A stretch of 64,000 nucleotides of DNA, taken from Protula sp. h YS-2021 (Eukaryota; Annelida; Polychaeta; Sabellida; Serpulidae). Positions within the stretch are counted from its first letter, which is position 1. The number at the start of each line of letters is the position of its first letter. The stretch covers positions 31,181,411 to 31,245,410 of the forward strand of contig OX457026.1 in assembly GCA_949752745.1 (NCBI GenBank), in the 5' to 3' direction. Positions 1-13,400 of this stretch are shown here, in pieces. The notes beneath the pieces are model-generated. The model made no database searches. It saw only the letters and a list, made by a program, of their open reading frames with translations, and had not been told where the DNA came from. Made by a program: the position numbers and the translations under genes.

Positions 1-715
1 TTATTGCCAGCGCATCGCTATATTCCGCGGCAAGGAGGCAATCAGGTGATAAAATGAAGCCAAAGAATTTATTCCATCTTTATTGACCCTTATCAATAGG
101 TTTAATGTCTTCAACTAGATTAGGAAAAGGCTTTCGATGCAGCAGAATGAGAATATATGCTTTGGGTACTTAAGAGACATTTAAGGTAAAATCTGGCGTC
201 GCTAACTACAGGCTACTGTCGTTATTCCGCCATTCTCGCTATAACGCCATCAAACCCTGGGTCCCGTGTTTTTTACTTACTTAATTCCCTCGTTATACCG
301 CCAGGTTTGCTTAACGCCATCCGCCACGCATTTTGCGGCCCCAAAATGCGATTTACAGTGCAATATATCCTCGTTATACCGCCGTCAATTTTACCTGGAG
401 ATTTTTTTACCAGAAGCCCAAGTCAAAGGCTCCACTTCCTTTGTATTGTTGATTTTATTACGATTAGGCTTAGCATTACAAATGATTGTGGTATAAGGAG
501 GGTATACACTGATGTTTCAAAAGGTGTGCAAAGGATTCAATGACGTAAGGAATGAGACAAGGATACAGTCTCTCGTGGTTACTTTTTCACCTTTGTTCTG
601 ATATTACGGATTTTTAATCAAAACGTAGCTTTTTCCAGTATCGGTGTTGAGACTCATAACAATTTGATAGCAATTTGCTGATGGCTGCTTCGGGGAATCT
701 TCAATTTATTTTTTT
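1..715. other. No gene; degenerate short repeat
   Basis: No coding region is supported here. From about 215 to 395 there are imperfect reiterations of a motif like CTCGTTATACCGCC and its variants (CTCGCTATAACGCC, GCTTAACGCCATCC). The longest ORFs are under 80 codons and resemble no family I recognise. If the missing transporter exons are upstream, this is intron sequence. Confidence 0.5.
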
Positions 716-1487
716 TTTAATCATAAAAGCTCCGAATTCGCTTATTTACACTTTCAGATGGGTTTTCCTTCAAATAATAATAACCAGGCAAACAGAAATA
801 GAAATAGAGCACACTTTTCTCTTTGCAGTTTGAATAGTCATTTCCCGCCTACCACCAGACTACCAATCAGAAGCTAGGGAGATATAGTGTACTGCATCAT
901 CTCATGCACGCAAACTTTCCCTTTCTGCTTGGTTTTCTCAACACACATTTTCTGTGTCTCCGCAAAAAAAATAGGCGAGAGCTGACGTCTTTTATGATTT
1001 ATTCGATATATGTGATAATTTTTTTAGTATCTTAAATCTGGGCAAATTCGATGAAAGCGTGGATTCAATAAATTCACATTCGGTCAGTGAGCGTTTATAC
1101 AAAAACGACCACGGATACCGGCTGTGCGACGAAACTTGTATTAGGTGCGTGCATTTGTCAAATATAGACTGGAAACATTTACCACAACAGACTGATAAAA
1201 CCCTCGGACAGAGGGAAAACACAAGGCCTTAGCCGCTATTTTCCTTTCTATCGACTTTGTTGAAGATATAATGCTCAAAGCCATTTCAGTGATTCTGGAG
1301 CAGGTTGCTTCACCTAAACATGCCGATACGGCGATGGAGTCATTCCTGAGCATGAAGAACGCACAGTCCATCGGTTGCCCAGTGAATGGGTGTCGGTAAC
1401 TTACAGAGCTACTGGCAAGACATTTTGCTAAGCAGCTGGAGCTCTGTGGACAAGTCGCAATTCCCGTTATACCACGGGACGCGATTT

Positions 1488-1640
1488 ATACTACTGCCTT
1501 TTTATCGTTGCAGTCGCAAATTTGGTGGCAATTCCAAGACTCACAAAAGGCAGTCCAGGCTAACAGTTCTGTAGCTATTTCCAAAAGGAAATATCACCCG
1601 CCTCCAGTCTACCACTATCGCAGTCTAGCCGCAAGTGGTA
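1488..1640 (+). pseudogene. DIRS gag-like remnant (copy 1)
   Basis: One + frame reads AFLSLQSQIWWQFQDSQKAV and then a proline-rich stretch with PPPVYHYR. It aligns with AFLSMQSQLQKQLLDLQHQV followed by RPPPPE in the gag-like region of the copy at 55661 (about 57215-57350). The flanking sequence has stops and frameshifts, so only this island is readable. The gag assignment rests on position in the element, because DIRS gag proteins have no strong catalytic signature. Confidence 0.55.
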
Positions 1641-1735
1641 ACATCTACCTCCAGTGAACTCCAGCCCATGCCCTACCCCAGGTCACGTAAACGGTTGAGT
1701 TGAGTGATGACGAGTCTACAAGGCAAATAGTGCGA

Positions 1736-2035
1736 CATTGGATCAATGTTGTATAGACGTCGCACCCGACGTCGGATCATGTCGGGTTTAGTTGTTTATG
1801 GCAGACGAAACAACATCAACTTCCCGACGTTGGATAGACGCCGATTATCCGACGTCTAATCAAAGTTGCGGATCGATTGAAAACGGAAATCGAAACAAGT
1901 CTGTCTCTCAACGTCCTATAGACTTCGAGAAATCGACGTTCTATAGATTTTTGGGGGAAATTTTAATCTTGAATCGCCATCTTGACACCCTGCATCGACG
2001 TTGTAACCTCAAATTGGCGCTGGACCGACCTTAGG
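1736..2035. repeat. Dispersed repeat A, copy 1
   Basis: A block rich in GACGTCGG, TAGACG and TCGACGT words, including GTTGGATAGACGCCGATTAT, where GGATAGACG and its near complement alternate. Related blocks lie at about 21837-22105, 25760-26095, 26155-26490, 38340-38612 and 53160-53390. This copy sits between the gag-like and RT-like remnants of DIRS copy 1, so it probably inserted into that element. No protein is encoded. Confidence 0.5.
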
Positions 2036-2279
2036 ATGTTATGGGCATCCCCATCAAGTCAGATCTTGACGCACAACGGGGAAGAAGAGCTCTCCAAACC
2101 CCACACCTCGCCTATCGCTCTGATCCTTCCAACAAGGATAAAATCGATTTATCTTTTGTTCGAAGAATAGGCTTCGAGCACTGACGCTCGTTGTCCTCAG
2201 CAGAAAAAGCAGTATTCTGAGGGGAAAAGGAATTACTTCCCTCAAGCAGAGATTCAGCCGATAAAACAGGAAAGCGTAT

Positions 2280-2960
2280 CACTGTCCCAAGGTTGAGCCC
2301 TGATCTAGTTCTGATTTAGACCTAGTTCTCGACAGTTTGGGAAGAAATATGGGTATCACTCGGATTAGTCCGCTGGTTAAGGGACGGCTAGCCCCATCCT
2401 TCCAGCTAGGGTCAAAGGATCAGAAGCTGTACACCCCCTTCCATTTCCAAGCATCAGGCAGTCTAGTCTCCGTCTATTAGCCGGGTTTGCATACAGACAC
2501 AGCCTTGCAGTTCTTGATAAAAGAATTGCAAGGACAAGGGCAAAAGCAATGCCAGACAACCAGGAGGGGTTCTTCAGCAGGGTTTTTCCGGTTCCCAAGA
2601 ATCATAGATCCCTTATTCCTGGACGAATTCTAACATGTGTCGCATTTTTAAATGGATACGGCGCAGGGGTGAAGGAAGCTATCCAGGCTGGTATGTGGAG
2701 TACTTCAATAGACCTTTCCGATGCTTACCTGTACATCCGCCTCCACCAGTCTGTGCTTTCAAATGGGGTAAAAAGGTATGGTTTCTGGCACTTCCAGTCG
2801 ACCTGTGGTGTTTACAGGGGTGATAAAGATCCAAAAAAACTTTGGCTCGGCTTACAGAGATGCTAGTGTGTCAGTTCATAGACAATTGTTTTTCTGGCTC
2901 ACTTGCCCATCGCCAGACATTACAACTGGTAACCAATCAGAATTGACCCCAAAGGAAGAC
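2280..2960 (+). pseudogene. DIRS reverse transcriptase remnant (copy 1)
   Basis: A decayed reverse transcriptase. From 2549 one frame gives FSRVFPVPKNHRS (the region before the fingers) and, about 40 residues on, MWSTSIDLSDAYLYIRLHQS, which carries the S-I-D-x-x-D-A-Y palm motif with the first catalytic aspartate. Another frame near 2940 gives SELTPKED, matching the SELTPKQF segment of the copy at 55661. Stops and frame changes separate these pieces, and the Y-x-D-D motif is not found. Non-functional. Confidence 0.7.
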
Positions 2961-3655
2961 GTAACTTTCCGAGGGAAGATATGTCCCTTAGCCGTTGCAC
3001 ATTTTTATTCCACAGTCAACTGTCAGCAGAAGGTTTGTCAAGGAATATGGAACCCCATCTCTCTCGTAAGCAATTGCTCCTCAGGTCATAAGAAGATAAT
3101 AGTACGGAACCCCTGTCACCTGCTTCTGGTAGCACCCTGGTCTCCTAATTCTCCGGTGGTAGTAGCAGACTTTTTCGACTTCCGAAAGGTAAGTTTCAGC
3201 GAGGGCTAAAGGGTTGCCATGGATTGTAGTCTTGAATTATACAATATGATTCAGAGGAAGATATGTCCTTTATGAGCTGTTCAGACATTTCAGTATGAAA
3301 CCAATAAAGGGTTATTTTTCTTTCTCTCTTGCTGCTATTGCCCAAGACAGTGCCTCCATCCGGTGGGGGGTTCAAGAAGGTGGCAACAGCGGCTATCTAG
3401 CCCTGATCAGGTCGACCTGTCTCTACAGGTTACCGTGTTAAGCTAACTTATGTTTCTTGGGCCGGAAGAGTTCCATCCGCCCTTAGGATTTGAATGGAAA
3501 TTAAATGACGTGGCGCTCAGTTCTATGTTTTACTGGCCTTCAGTGAACCAGAGTCCTCTTTTTCTCTATTCCAATAGCTTCTACGAATGCATCGTAATTC
3601 GTGACTTCTTCTCGCGCATTTTAGAATGGCAGGCTCTCCTGCACCGGACTCAGAT

Positions 3656-3772
3656 CCCACCTAAAAGTGGAGATAAGAGAATTCGGAGCTTTTTCGAAGT
3701 AAAAATGTCGTTTTATTTGGTAAAACGACCTTTTATGAGTAAAAGCGTCATTCACATTCTCCTCTTTAAGGG
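3656..3772 (+). repeat. DIRS internal complementary region (copy 1)
   Basis: Begins CCACCTAAAAGTGGAGATAA and ends near CATTCACATTCTCCTCTTT. Its two halves are roughly inverted relative to each other and collinear with the same region of the copy at 55661 (62389-62503). It was formerly the fusion of the complements of the two element ends, and has since decayed. Confidence 0.6.
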
Positions 3773-4282
3773 TTCAAAACAGCCTTCAGTTAGCTTGGTT
3801 GAGTTTGATACCAACCTAGGGGAAGAAAGGGAATGTTTGTCAGCACCAGATGACGAAGTATACAAACTGCAAAGGATAAATTATGTTCTATTTCTGTTTG
3901 CGATACTATAAATTATTTGAAGGGAAACCATCTAAAAGTGGAGCAAGCGAATTAGGCTTTTGATGAAACAGTTTGCATAAACCATACATATTTCTAAAAC
4001 TGTTTCCTGATCCATGGAGAATTTTAGGTATATACTTGAGTGGTATTTATGCAACATGTTAAGTGTTCGGATTCATAGACATTAAAGCGAAAGGACAAAA
4101 AAATACAATTTTTAAAATAAACTGTTGCATGTATATAACAAATATGGATACTAGGCATGGTTAAAATGTTAGAATTTTTCTGTGGCACCTGTTTAGACTC
4201 ATAATTTCCTCTCTCTCTCTGCTAACCTTTTGGGGTTATTGATTTTGCATAAATTGTACGCCTGACTTGTCCTTGTTTACAG

Positions 4283-4443
4283 CTTATCAATGATTTCCTA
4301 AATGAGAGCTTCACTGAGAGGTTCGATGAGCCCCCGGAGGAATCTGTGCTCACCCTGCTGTGGTCTTTATCGGTTGCTATCTACCTGGTTGGTGGTTGTG
4401 GCGGAGCTTTTGCAGCTGGTTGGTTGGCTAATTTCTTTGGAAG
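4283..4443 (+). CDS. SLC2A exon a (TM2)
   Basis: Preceded by TTGTTTACAG and followed by GTAAAC. It starts in phase 0 with [10 protein letters not shown], the extracellular loop after TM1, and ends on two bases of the arginine codon of FFGR. FFGR is the cytosolic turn after TM2. Earlier coding exons must exist but were not found in the window. Confidence 0.9.
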
Positions 4444-7400
4444 GTAAACTGAATATAAAAATTTTAATGACAGCATAACCTGCACACTGTTCGTTGTCTT
4501 TTATTGTGTTTAACACCCTTTCTTAATTAAATGTCAATCAAACATTTATGCACCAATTCGTACTAACAAAAGAATGGGTGACGCCAGTTTCTGTAGAATA
4601 GAAAAAATCTCAAATATTGTGGAACTTTCATCATGAATGATTCCTTCAGTGCAGACTTTGCTGTATAACATTATTAACCTTACTCACGGGTAGAACCATA
4701 AAATGGAGAATTACTAAACATAGGTATCAATTTCAATTTGACACTTACTCACAGTATTGAAATAGAACACAAAGCTCCCTTACACCTTTGATTCATGTAC
4801 TGATCTGCATGATTCTCAAAAAACATAAAACAATAGGCGTAGGAATCAGCTAAAAAAGTAAGCTAAGTAAAAAAAAGTTCCACAACGGATCCTGATTCAA
4901 ATCTAGAAACGGATACTGTGAACAGCCGGATCGCTGCAGAGGGGTTGAGTACCGGAGCACTTAGCAAGTGAATGTTTTTGCTGTTTGCCATAAACACGTT
5001 CACTAACTTCTCCTTAAAAAATTGAACATTTGTGAACCTAGAAAATTTTTGAAAAAAAGATGTTCTTTGCTTATTGTTATTTGTTAATATTATTTCAGAA
5101 ATCGGGCGCTCATTGTCACTCATTTCTTTAATATTGTCTCGGCGGTGCTGTTTGGATTCTGTGACCTCGCCTCTTCCATGGAGATGCTCATCCTTGCTAG
5201 GTTAATTGTAGGTTTTGGTTGTGGTAAGCTTTTTAACAAAATATCTTAATCCTCTCAGTTGTTTTGGCCTGTAACTCTATGGTCTAAATTGATTTCCACC
5301 GAATGGATAGGAGTCAACGAGTTTCCAGACATTTACCTGGCTGTAGATTTTTTCAAGGCCCACGCCACTGTAATAAGGTCATTCCGTCATTTCAGTATTG
5401 TCATCACGAGCGAGTCACGTGCTTAGACAAAATTTGCATACACAAATTATCTCTACTTCATCCTTAAGTTGTTAGCATGCTGTTATAAAACCTCGTTAGT
5501 TACCTCTAGTTTTTAGTTTTGCATACAAAAGACCATTGTGTTTACTTTTTTCATGTGACTTTGTCTTTCCGGAGAAGTAATACAGTGGGACCTGGAAAAG
5601 TGTCGCATTGGATAAAAACGCAAATTAGATTATATAATAAAAGGAACTGAATAATAGAATGACCTCGGAAAAGAAACCATTTTGACTTATGGCTATGGTT
5701 GGTTCTACTTCCGGCGTCCCACTGTGTTGTGAGAGTGTTGTAGTTTGAAAAAGCGTTGTTAAATAACAGATGACCTCTGGAGATAGCAAACTTTCATCTA
5801 TAAAGCACAGCTAATATGTTTAAAAAGTAGTTCCTTTCATTCAGTAAGAGTACTGATTTTTAGAATCCCCAGTGAAACAGAAAGATCCAGGGGTGGGGGG
5901 GGGGGGGAGGTACTCATGTACCAACTGGTTACTATGCTTGCCCATGCCTTTTTTTAAAACTATCCCTAAAGACGAGTGCTAAGTTTAAAAAATACCCACT
6001 TTTTTTTAACCGAACGCTGAGTAAAGTTCCAAAAGAACTCGCTGTTGTGGGATAATGAATGAAAATTACCCCTTTTTAACGGAATTGGCACTCCGCGCAG
6101 ACTTCTTACACTCCCCGTTTCTTTGGTCACGCATGGCAACACATGTGATACCAAGTGAACCCCCCCCCCCCCCCCACGAATAAAAATCCAACGCATGAGA
6201 GACAGTACCACCTGGAGCTTGGCTGCTAAATAACAACGTTTTAAAAAGAACTTTCAGTATATGTTTAAATGTACATAAGGCGTTCTTTGGTTGATACTTT
6301 TGCAGGTGCTGGGAGTGGGCTAGTGCCCATGTATTTAACAGAAATAGCGCCAATAAATATACGAGGTTCCATGGGTGTACTTCATCAATTTGCTCTAACA
6401 ATGGGTATCCTAGTATCTCAAATCTGCGGGCTTCGCCAAATATTAGGTGTTTGTTGCTAATTTTATGTAACTATTTCTTCATTATTTTTGCTTACAGTTA
6501 TCTACTAAAATTTACTTCAAATGTAACATAAAATGGTTATGGATGATAAGGGGACATCCATAAATCACGCGTGCATGGCTGAGGAGAGTGGGGGGGGGGG
6601 AGGGGTTAAGTGGGAAGAAAGCGGAGTCTTGGATTCTATGTAAGCTAATGGAACAAGGACAAAGTGACATTATACGCGGCATGTACCGGCTTGGGGAGTG
6701 CGGTGGATTGATCACCAAGTCTGACTTTGTTTATGTACTTTATGGATGGTCCCTTTTATTATGTACGGCGGATGTAAATAGGTCACTTTGAGGCCTTTAT
6801 TGTGAGAAATCCAGGGTCCTCGTGAGTCTCTAATTAGTCGTTTTGCCATCACCATTCTGTCTTCAAACATGCGACCAAGTAACGTATCGACGCGTTTAGA
6901 ACGACACTCCCGACATATATGCTGCTCCATAAGCTTAATTGTGGGCTCTCACTTTGGCATCAACAGTTTTTCTGTCTTCAACAATTTCAGCAAATGTTTA
7001 AATAACGGTAATGCGTCGATATATATTCACAGAGTACAGTATATACGCCATATTATACCACGCTCCCATTCAACTCTTGGTGGGATATATCTCATGCCAC
7101 CATACTCTTGTGAATCATGTTATTTATCAGAATGTTCACTTAGATTTAGCTTGTCCAAAGCTGTACGCAGCGGTTTGATGCAACTGGAAATTTGGCATGG
7201 CATTTGACAACGAATTTTAAATAATTCTAAAATTTTAAATATTCCAAATCGTATTTTTTGTAACCCAAAGTGTAATTTTCGCTACTCTGTAGCGAAAACA
7301 ATCAAATTTGTCTTTTTGTTACCAGTTCATTCTTGTTTATATATTGCACAGGAAATGAACTCTTGTGGCCGGTCTTATTAGCATGCACAACACTGCCAAG

Positions 7401-10400
7401 TCTCGTTTCTATGGTAATTCTTCCGTTCATGCCAGAATCTCCTAGGTACCTGCTTGTTAACAAAGGCAATGAGGAAGGTGCCAGAAAAGGTAACCTTAGT
7501 AGCTCCAAGTCCAAAGCAAAGTGAATTAACGAAAGTACGGCTAGCTTACAAATCCAAGTAAAGACCTTTAAATTTGTATCACTTCTAACTGTTTTCGAAA
7601 TAATGGTCAAATGGCAGTTTTATATCTTGACCTAAAAAAAATCAACCCATTAAAACGAAATTTCTAAGTGGAAACAGAATAATTGAACGGTGGGCAATTA
7701 TTCAAGATTTCATTTTTCCACCCAGCTTCATAATCTGCAGACACTTGTAGACTGGCCTCCAGTTATTCATCGAAAGTATGTACATCAGTAAATGATACTT
7801 TTAAAGAGCCTTACTATAATTAAAACCATAAAGCTACTTATTTTGTTTTCTAGCACTGGTTCGATTCAGAGGTACAGAAGACGTAGATGCTGATTTGGAG
7901 GAAATGAAACTGGAACAGGAGCAGGCCGAGCTGGAACCAGAATGGACATTCTCGCAGCTGTTACGTAGTAAAGAATTACGCATGCCGTTAATTCTTGTCT
8001 GCTCATTAGCCAGCTGCCAGCAGCTGTCTGGGATAAATGCGGTGCGTATTTTCCTATCCGCTGGAAAAAATCAAAAACTGTACAACAGAAGTGCGACTAA
8101 ACAAGCTGCGGAAACGCTCAACACTTTATGTAGTTCTGCTAAATTGTTTTGTTTTCTCAGGCTTTACCCATAAATCTCAAGAAGTATACAACTAAGCAAA
8201 GCTGGGATTCTCGCAAATAGGATCCCGCTTTTCAATATTCTCGTTTAGTTGTCTTCAATTATCAAGAATCTTACAAGAAGTCGATTTAGGAAATGGACCT
8301 GGATTAAAAGAATCCAATCAGCACTTGCCCCTGTTCATTTGGTTTTGTTGTTAATTGCTTATTCACACCAGACTTTAGTCAAAGGTTTTGCAAAAATATT
8401 TGCAAAGACAGGGAAGAACCCGTACCTGGTAATTAGAAACTAATGTCAGAGATGAAACTGTAGACTTGGTGAGTCTGGGATATAAAATATGTTTATAGTA
8501 CTGTTCCAAATAAATGTTATAATGGAGTGGTTTTAAGAACTATTGTGAGTAAGTCCTGGATGCCCACTCTCTGGCTTTCTGTTTCTGCTTGTTTCTGTTT
8601 TGTTATTACAGATATAACTAGATAAATTAAATGTCAGAGTATAAAGTTGGAGACGGAATATATATTTGTAGCTAGTATCACTTGTGTCTAAAAACTGCTT
8701 TGCTTGAAATTCGGTTTGAGTATTTTACTGAAATAACTAGGAAAATACACATTAGGGCAGTGTAGATATTGTCTCTGATATATATTTTAAGATATTTTCT
8801 GAGTCTTATTAATATCTCCTTAAGCACTGTATTCAGCTGGTATATCAAACTAATTTTTGTTATCAGAAAAGGAAGCATATTTTTTATCATGTTATATTGC
8901 TTAGTGCAAAATGGCATCAAGGAGACCAATGGTGGGGTGGGAATGCAACAGTTAAAACAAAACATACCCACAACAAAAGTTTGATCAGTACGAAAGCCCA
9001 CCCAACTGTTACTCAGTGTCTTTCGGTAAAAGCCATTGACATGCCTTAAATAGATTATGTTCATGAGCAAGAAAGACCACAACAGTAAGAACAGAATGAC
9101 ATTTCTGGCAAAGTCACAGTGGTGTGTAACAATGGAATAATCAGATTGCCGCGGCAATAACATAACATGTTGTGGTTTGTAAAAAGCTAACTGAAGATTT
9201 CTACAACAGAAGTGTTGCTTGAAAAAAATTAGAGCGTGGCCTGTAAATTCAAATAGTAAACTTACATTAAAAACACTGAACACCTTGCGCTTAAAAAACT
9301 TCACGTATCGATTATTAAGCATTGATAGTTCTAAGTCAAGAAACTTCTTGAAGGGAAATGCGGGTATCTCACCTACAATTGACATTTCCTTCATACTTTC
9401 ACAGTTTAATGCTTTGAGGGTTTATATTCAAAAATTGAAAAGAAAAAGGGGGGTCACCGATGTTATAAGAGAAATAAAGACACTGAAAGGTTGCGTACTT
9501 TTACTATAGAAACCATTGGGAAAATCAAGAAATTTTAATCAAAATGCAAAATTCACACTTAATCACAATTGACAATTGCCTCATTTTTTCCCTGTTTGAA
9601 GAACACGTCATACAAAATGTTTTAAGCAAATAAAAAATATATGTCACCGTATCAATAAGAGAATAATACAATCTTTTTGACAAAATCCCATTGACTCAAT
9701 GGATAAATGGTAAAAACAGTGTAATATGATTTTAATGGACAATATATCAACACATGCCCTTCTAGGAACACAATATCAATACATACCATTTCTGGACACG
9801 ACTCTATTTGTCTTTGAAAAGAATTTTTTGATCTAGACGGATTTAGCAATTATTTATAATGTGTAAACATGGATTCAAACTCAGCGATATTCAATGTAAT
9901 GCGCATTTCGATCGCTAGATGGCGCAGAGATACTCACATTTCCCTTTAAGTAACTCACATTTAACATAAAACAAAACATCAGTATGGACATTTGCTCTGT
10001 GTTATTTGCCAGGTATTCTACTACTCCGCCGGTGTCTTTGAGACCAGCGGCATCCCTCCAGACATGATCCAGTATGCCGTCCTAGGCACCGGGATCATCA
10101 ACGTCATCATGACGGGCGTGTCCGTAAGCAGTCATTTTGACCCTTAAAGTGAGGCGTACATTATTCGCCCAACTCAAACGTCACAGAAAGACAATGTGAT
10201 CTAGCATGGCTAGCAAATATTTGATGTATTCGATATTACCTGGAATGTCTTGAGGACACATGGGCAAGGAGCCGCTACTTTATGCTGTTAATATGTGTTT
10301 CTTGCGTGTTAAACGTATTTACTACTTCCGTGTATAAGGTTATACAGTCGTGTAGTGTACTGGAAACGTAGTGATAAGTATATATTTAAACCTGCAGCCA

Positions 10401-13400
10401 TACAGGCAAACGTCGATGACACGTTTCGTACGGGATTCTTAGGGTTTTCTTGGCAAGGTGTATATGATCATAGGCCTATCATGCCTCAAAAATGCGGTCA
10501 TCATTTAATCGATTACCAGCTGGCATGTGTAAGGGGAAGATTCCCCAATCCATCGGATTTAACATGTTAACAAATATGCAATCTACACATTAAACACATT
10601 AAAATATTGTTTAATGGGTACCTCTGTAAAAATTGTCGCAGTTTGTTACCCTCTTGGAGTTCTTTCAGTGTACTTTGCAGATTATGCCGCTTCTAAGTAC
10701 TCCAGAATCCGATGAGGTTTTGCTAATCGCCAACTCTAGGCATTGTTAATCCCCAGTGAAATTATTAAAAACACTATGCTGATCAGCTCAGCCATAATGC
10801 TAAACAAAGAATGAAACCCTTGTCAATCCATTGCATCTGTTATCACATCAATAAATATGCTTCTCATGTGTAAATAGTAGATATTGTACAGGGATACTCT
10901 CCGTGTATAAGGAAAATTTGGGGGATTGGGGGAGGAAGGGGCTATTCTCCGCAGGTGTACAAATGGTGGGCGGATCTTTTCCTGAGGTACTTTTTTCCGC
11001 GGGATGATTATTCAGGGATTCCAATGTACGAACTGATATGTGTTCAACCTGACTTGTGTTCTGTACGACTGGTGAAAATAACTAATATAATGCAAACCTT
11101 CATTTATCATTATTTAATATTATTGGATATTAAAGGACATTTTCTTTAACTTTCCCGCTCTTCCTTCACTTTTTCCTTTGCAGTTTTTGCTTTGCTGTCT
11201 ATCCGCTCGCTGTGCTTTCTCCTAGCGGAATATCTTGCTGTGTTTTCAGATACCTCTAATGGAGAAATGTGGCCGCAGACCGCTACTCCTCTGGGGTATG
11301 GTGATGATGGTTATAGCTGATGTGGTCATCACCTTCTCCTTAGTTTTACAGGATACAGTGTCAGTCCTGTCTTATTTCTGCACCGTGTGTATCATCGTCT
11401 TTGTAATAGGATTCGCCATAGGTTTAGGTAAGTAAATATGTTATCATGATATAGTTCAAAAGTTAACATAAGGTTTCACATGTTGGCTTTGGACCGAAAT
11501 ATGTTTATATATTACAGTACCTCACGCGATTACAAATTACTTATTCTGTGCCAAGTCATGCATAGAGAAATGATTCAAAAGACCCAGGACACATATATGA
11601 TTATTCATAATGAAACGTAAAACATCTAGTTTTTGCACTGAAATACGAAATGTACTACATATAAATCCTTTCAACTATTTAATTCATACAGGCTAATTCA
11701 CTTCTTGCTATCACTGTTTACATGACAAAAGCTAAGGTTGGCAATGGAATGGAAGAAATATTAAATGTAGCTTTTAATAGCTGGCAGTCCATTAATTGGT
11801 AAATATCGCAAACATAATACCGGATCTTATGTGTAATATTTCTGAGTTTGATAACTTTCAAAAATGGCCGAGTCTATGGCCGATATTAACTTACCATCTG
11901 TGCAACAACATATATCACAACGTGCCTAGCATTTGAAGATAAATAAAATGACTATTTAAATTTATTATCAACGTTATTTTGTGAAATAAATAATTGAGTT
12001 TCAAATACTGACAAAAATTCAGCTATTAGAAAACAGTAAATATGCAAATTGACAATATACCAAGCACATCGTTTTGTTGGGTGTTCATGTTAGCTGAGAC
12101 CAGCCGTTTTCATTCGATACCCGCTGTTTCTCATTTGAAGCCCGATACATGTTATGTACTATGTGGAGAGCTTCAAATGAAAACGTAGTGTCTCGATCAC
12201 TTTAACACCGCAGCAAAAGGATGTGATTAATATTTTATCAATATATGTGAAACACTTGGCTTTGCTTAACTTTATATGAACTTTATTGTATTCATTTGAA
12301 AAATTCTGGGAAGCAACTCACATGGTAAGCAGCTGCGTGTCCATGACTTTTTAAAGCGACACTTAAACGTAAAGTGCTAATTTTGAAAGAGCACCCCGTT
12401 TTTTGAAAGCGCGTACTGAATAAAAATGACTCCCTTTTTAACGAAATTGGTTCTCCGCGCGGACCGCGTCTGGTGTCAAAGTAACCTCTATTCTCCGCGT
12501 TGTTTTAACAAGTTTAGTAACATATGGTACTACATGCCACCCCTTCCCTTCATTAAAAAATTTTGTTCTGAAAGCCTTTTTCAGCGACACATTTTTTGAT
12601 ACATTCAGTTATCTTTTAAAATACTTTCTTGAGCATGTATTTTATTGTATATCGGTGCTCGGTGGTAAGAATTCCAGTGCTCTTTTACAACGTTGTTCTG
12701 AATGTCTCAATAAACTTGAAAAATGCACAATGTTAGAAAGAATTTTCACAACGCTTTGTATAAGGGAAGTTCTTTCGGTAACTTACAGCGGAGTACTTGA
12801 ATGATTGACAACACTGAACAGGATACTTCGCCTCATGAAGTGCTTCAGATCCGCAAAACTGAATATCATCCTCTTAACTGAACAAAAATTGCCTAATGTT
12901 TACTTTCTGTCTGACTGCTCACTTCAGTGTTGTCTCATTTGAACATGGATATATCAAGCGTTTTTTGGCATTTGGAGCCCGCCATTTTAGATGCCAACCG
13001 GGTGAACCTATAAGATTGACCTCTACGAGTCCGTCCGTCCGTCCGACCGATTTTTGTACAGGCTATATTTCAAATGATTTTAATTTCCTTTTGCACACAG
13101 AAAGACCTAATAGAGGAGCTGTGCGACAAAGCGTTGTTTTTGGATGTGTCGAAAAATAATAAAAAAAGCGGTGACCTTGAAATTTTTGAGCGCTTGACCT
13201 CATTATATGCAGTTTGTTCGCACCATATCTCCGGCACCGTTCAACCAATTTCAATGCCCTGTTGTACCTAGAAAGACCAAGCACTGAAACCGTTATTTTT
13301 GGATTTCTCGAAAAATAAAAAAATGCGGAAACTTTGAAATTTTTTAGAGCTTAACCTTGTTATATGCAGTTTGTTAACACCACATCTTCGGCACCATTCA

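Larger units (their letters stand above)
716..3965 (+). mobile_element. Degraded DIRS retrotransposon, copy 1
   Basis: A decayed tyrosine-recombinase retrotransposon. The left end (about 716-870) reads AGCTCCGAATTCGCTTATTT and then CACTTTCAGATGGG, homologous to the left terminus of the near-complete copy at 55661. Inside are gag-like (about 1488-1640) and RT-like (about 2280-2960) remnants full of stops. At 3598-3772 there is a stretch collinear with 62328-62503 of the intact-architecture copy, including the internal complementary region, and a broken right repeat starts near 3918. A repeat A copy (1736-2035) lies between the gag and RT remnants and is probably nested. No recombinase domain is recognisable. 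The element probably lies in the first intron of the SLC2A gene. Confidence 0.75.

Noticed and set aside
1141..1371. 76-codon - strand ORF near the DIRS gag remnant
   Set aside because: Antisense to the degraded + strand element; no family resemblance.
3180..3215. Possible transporter first exon ending at AAGGTAAGTTT
   Set aside because: The donor-like word lies inside DIRS remnant sequence and the upstream frame does not encode a TM1 segment.
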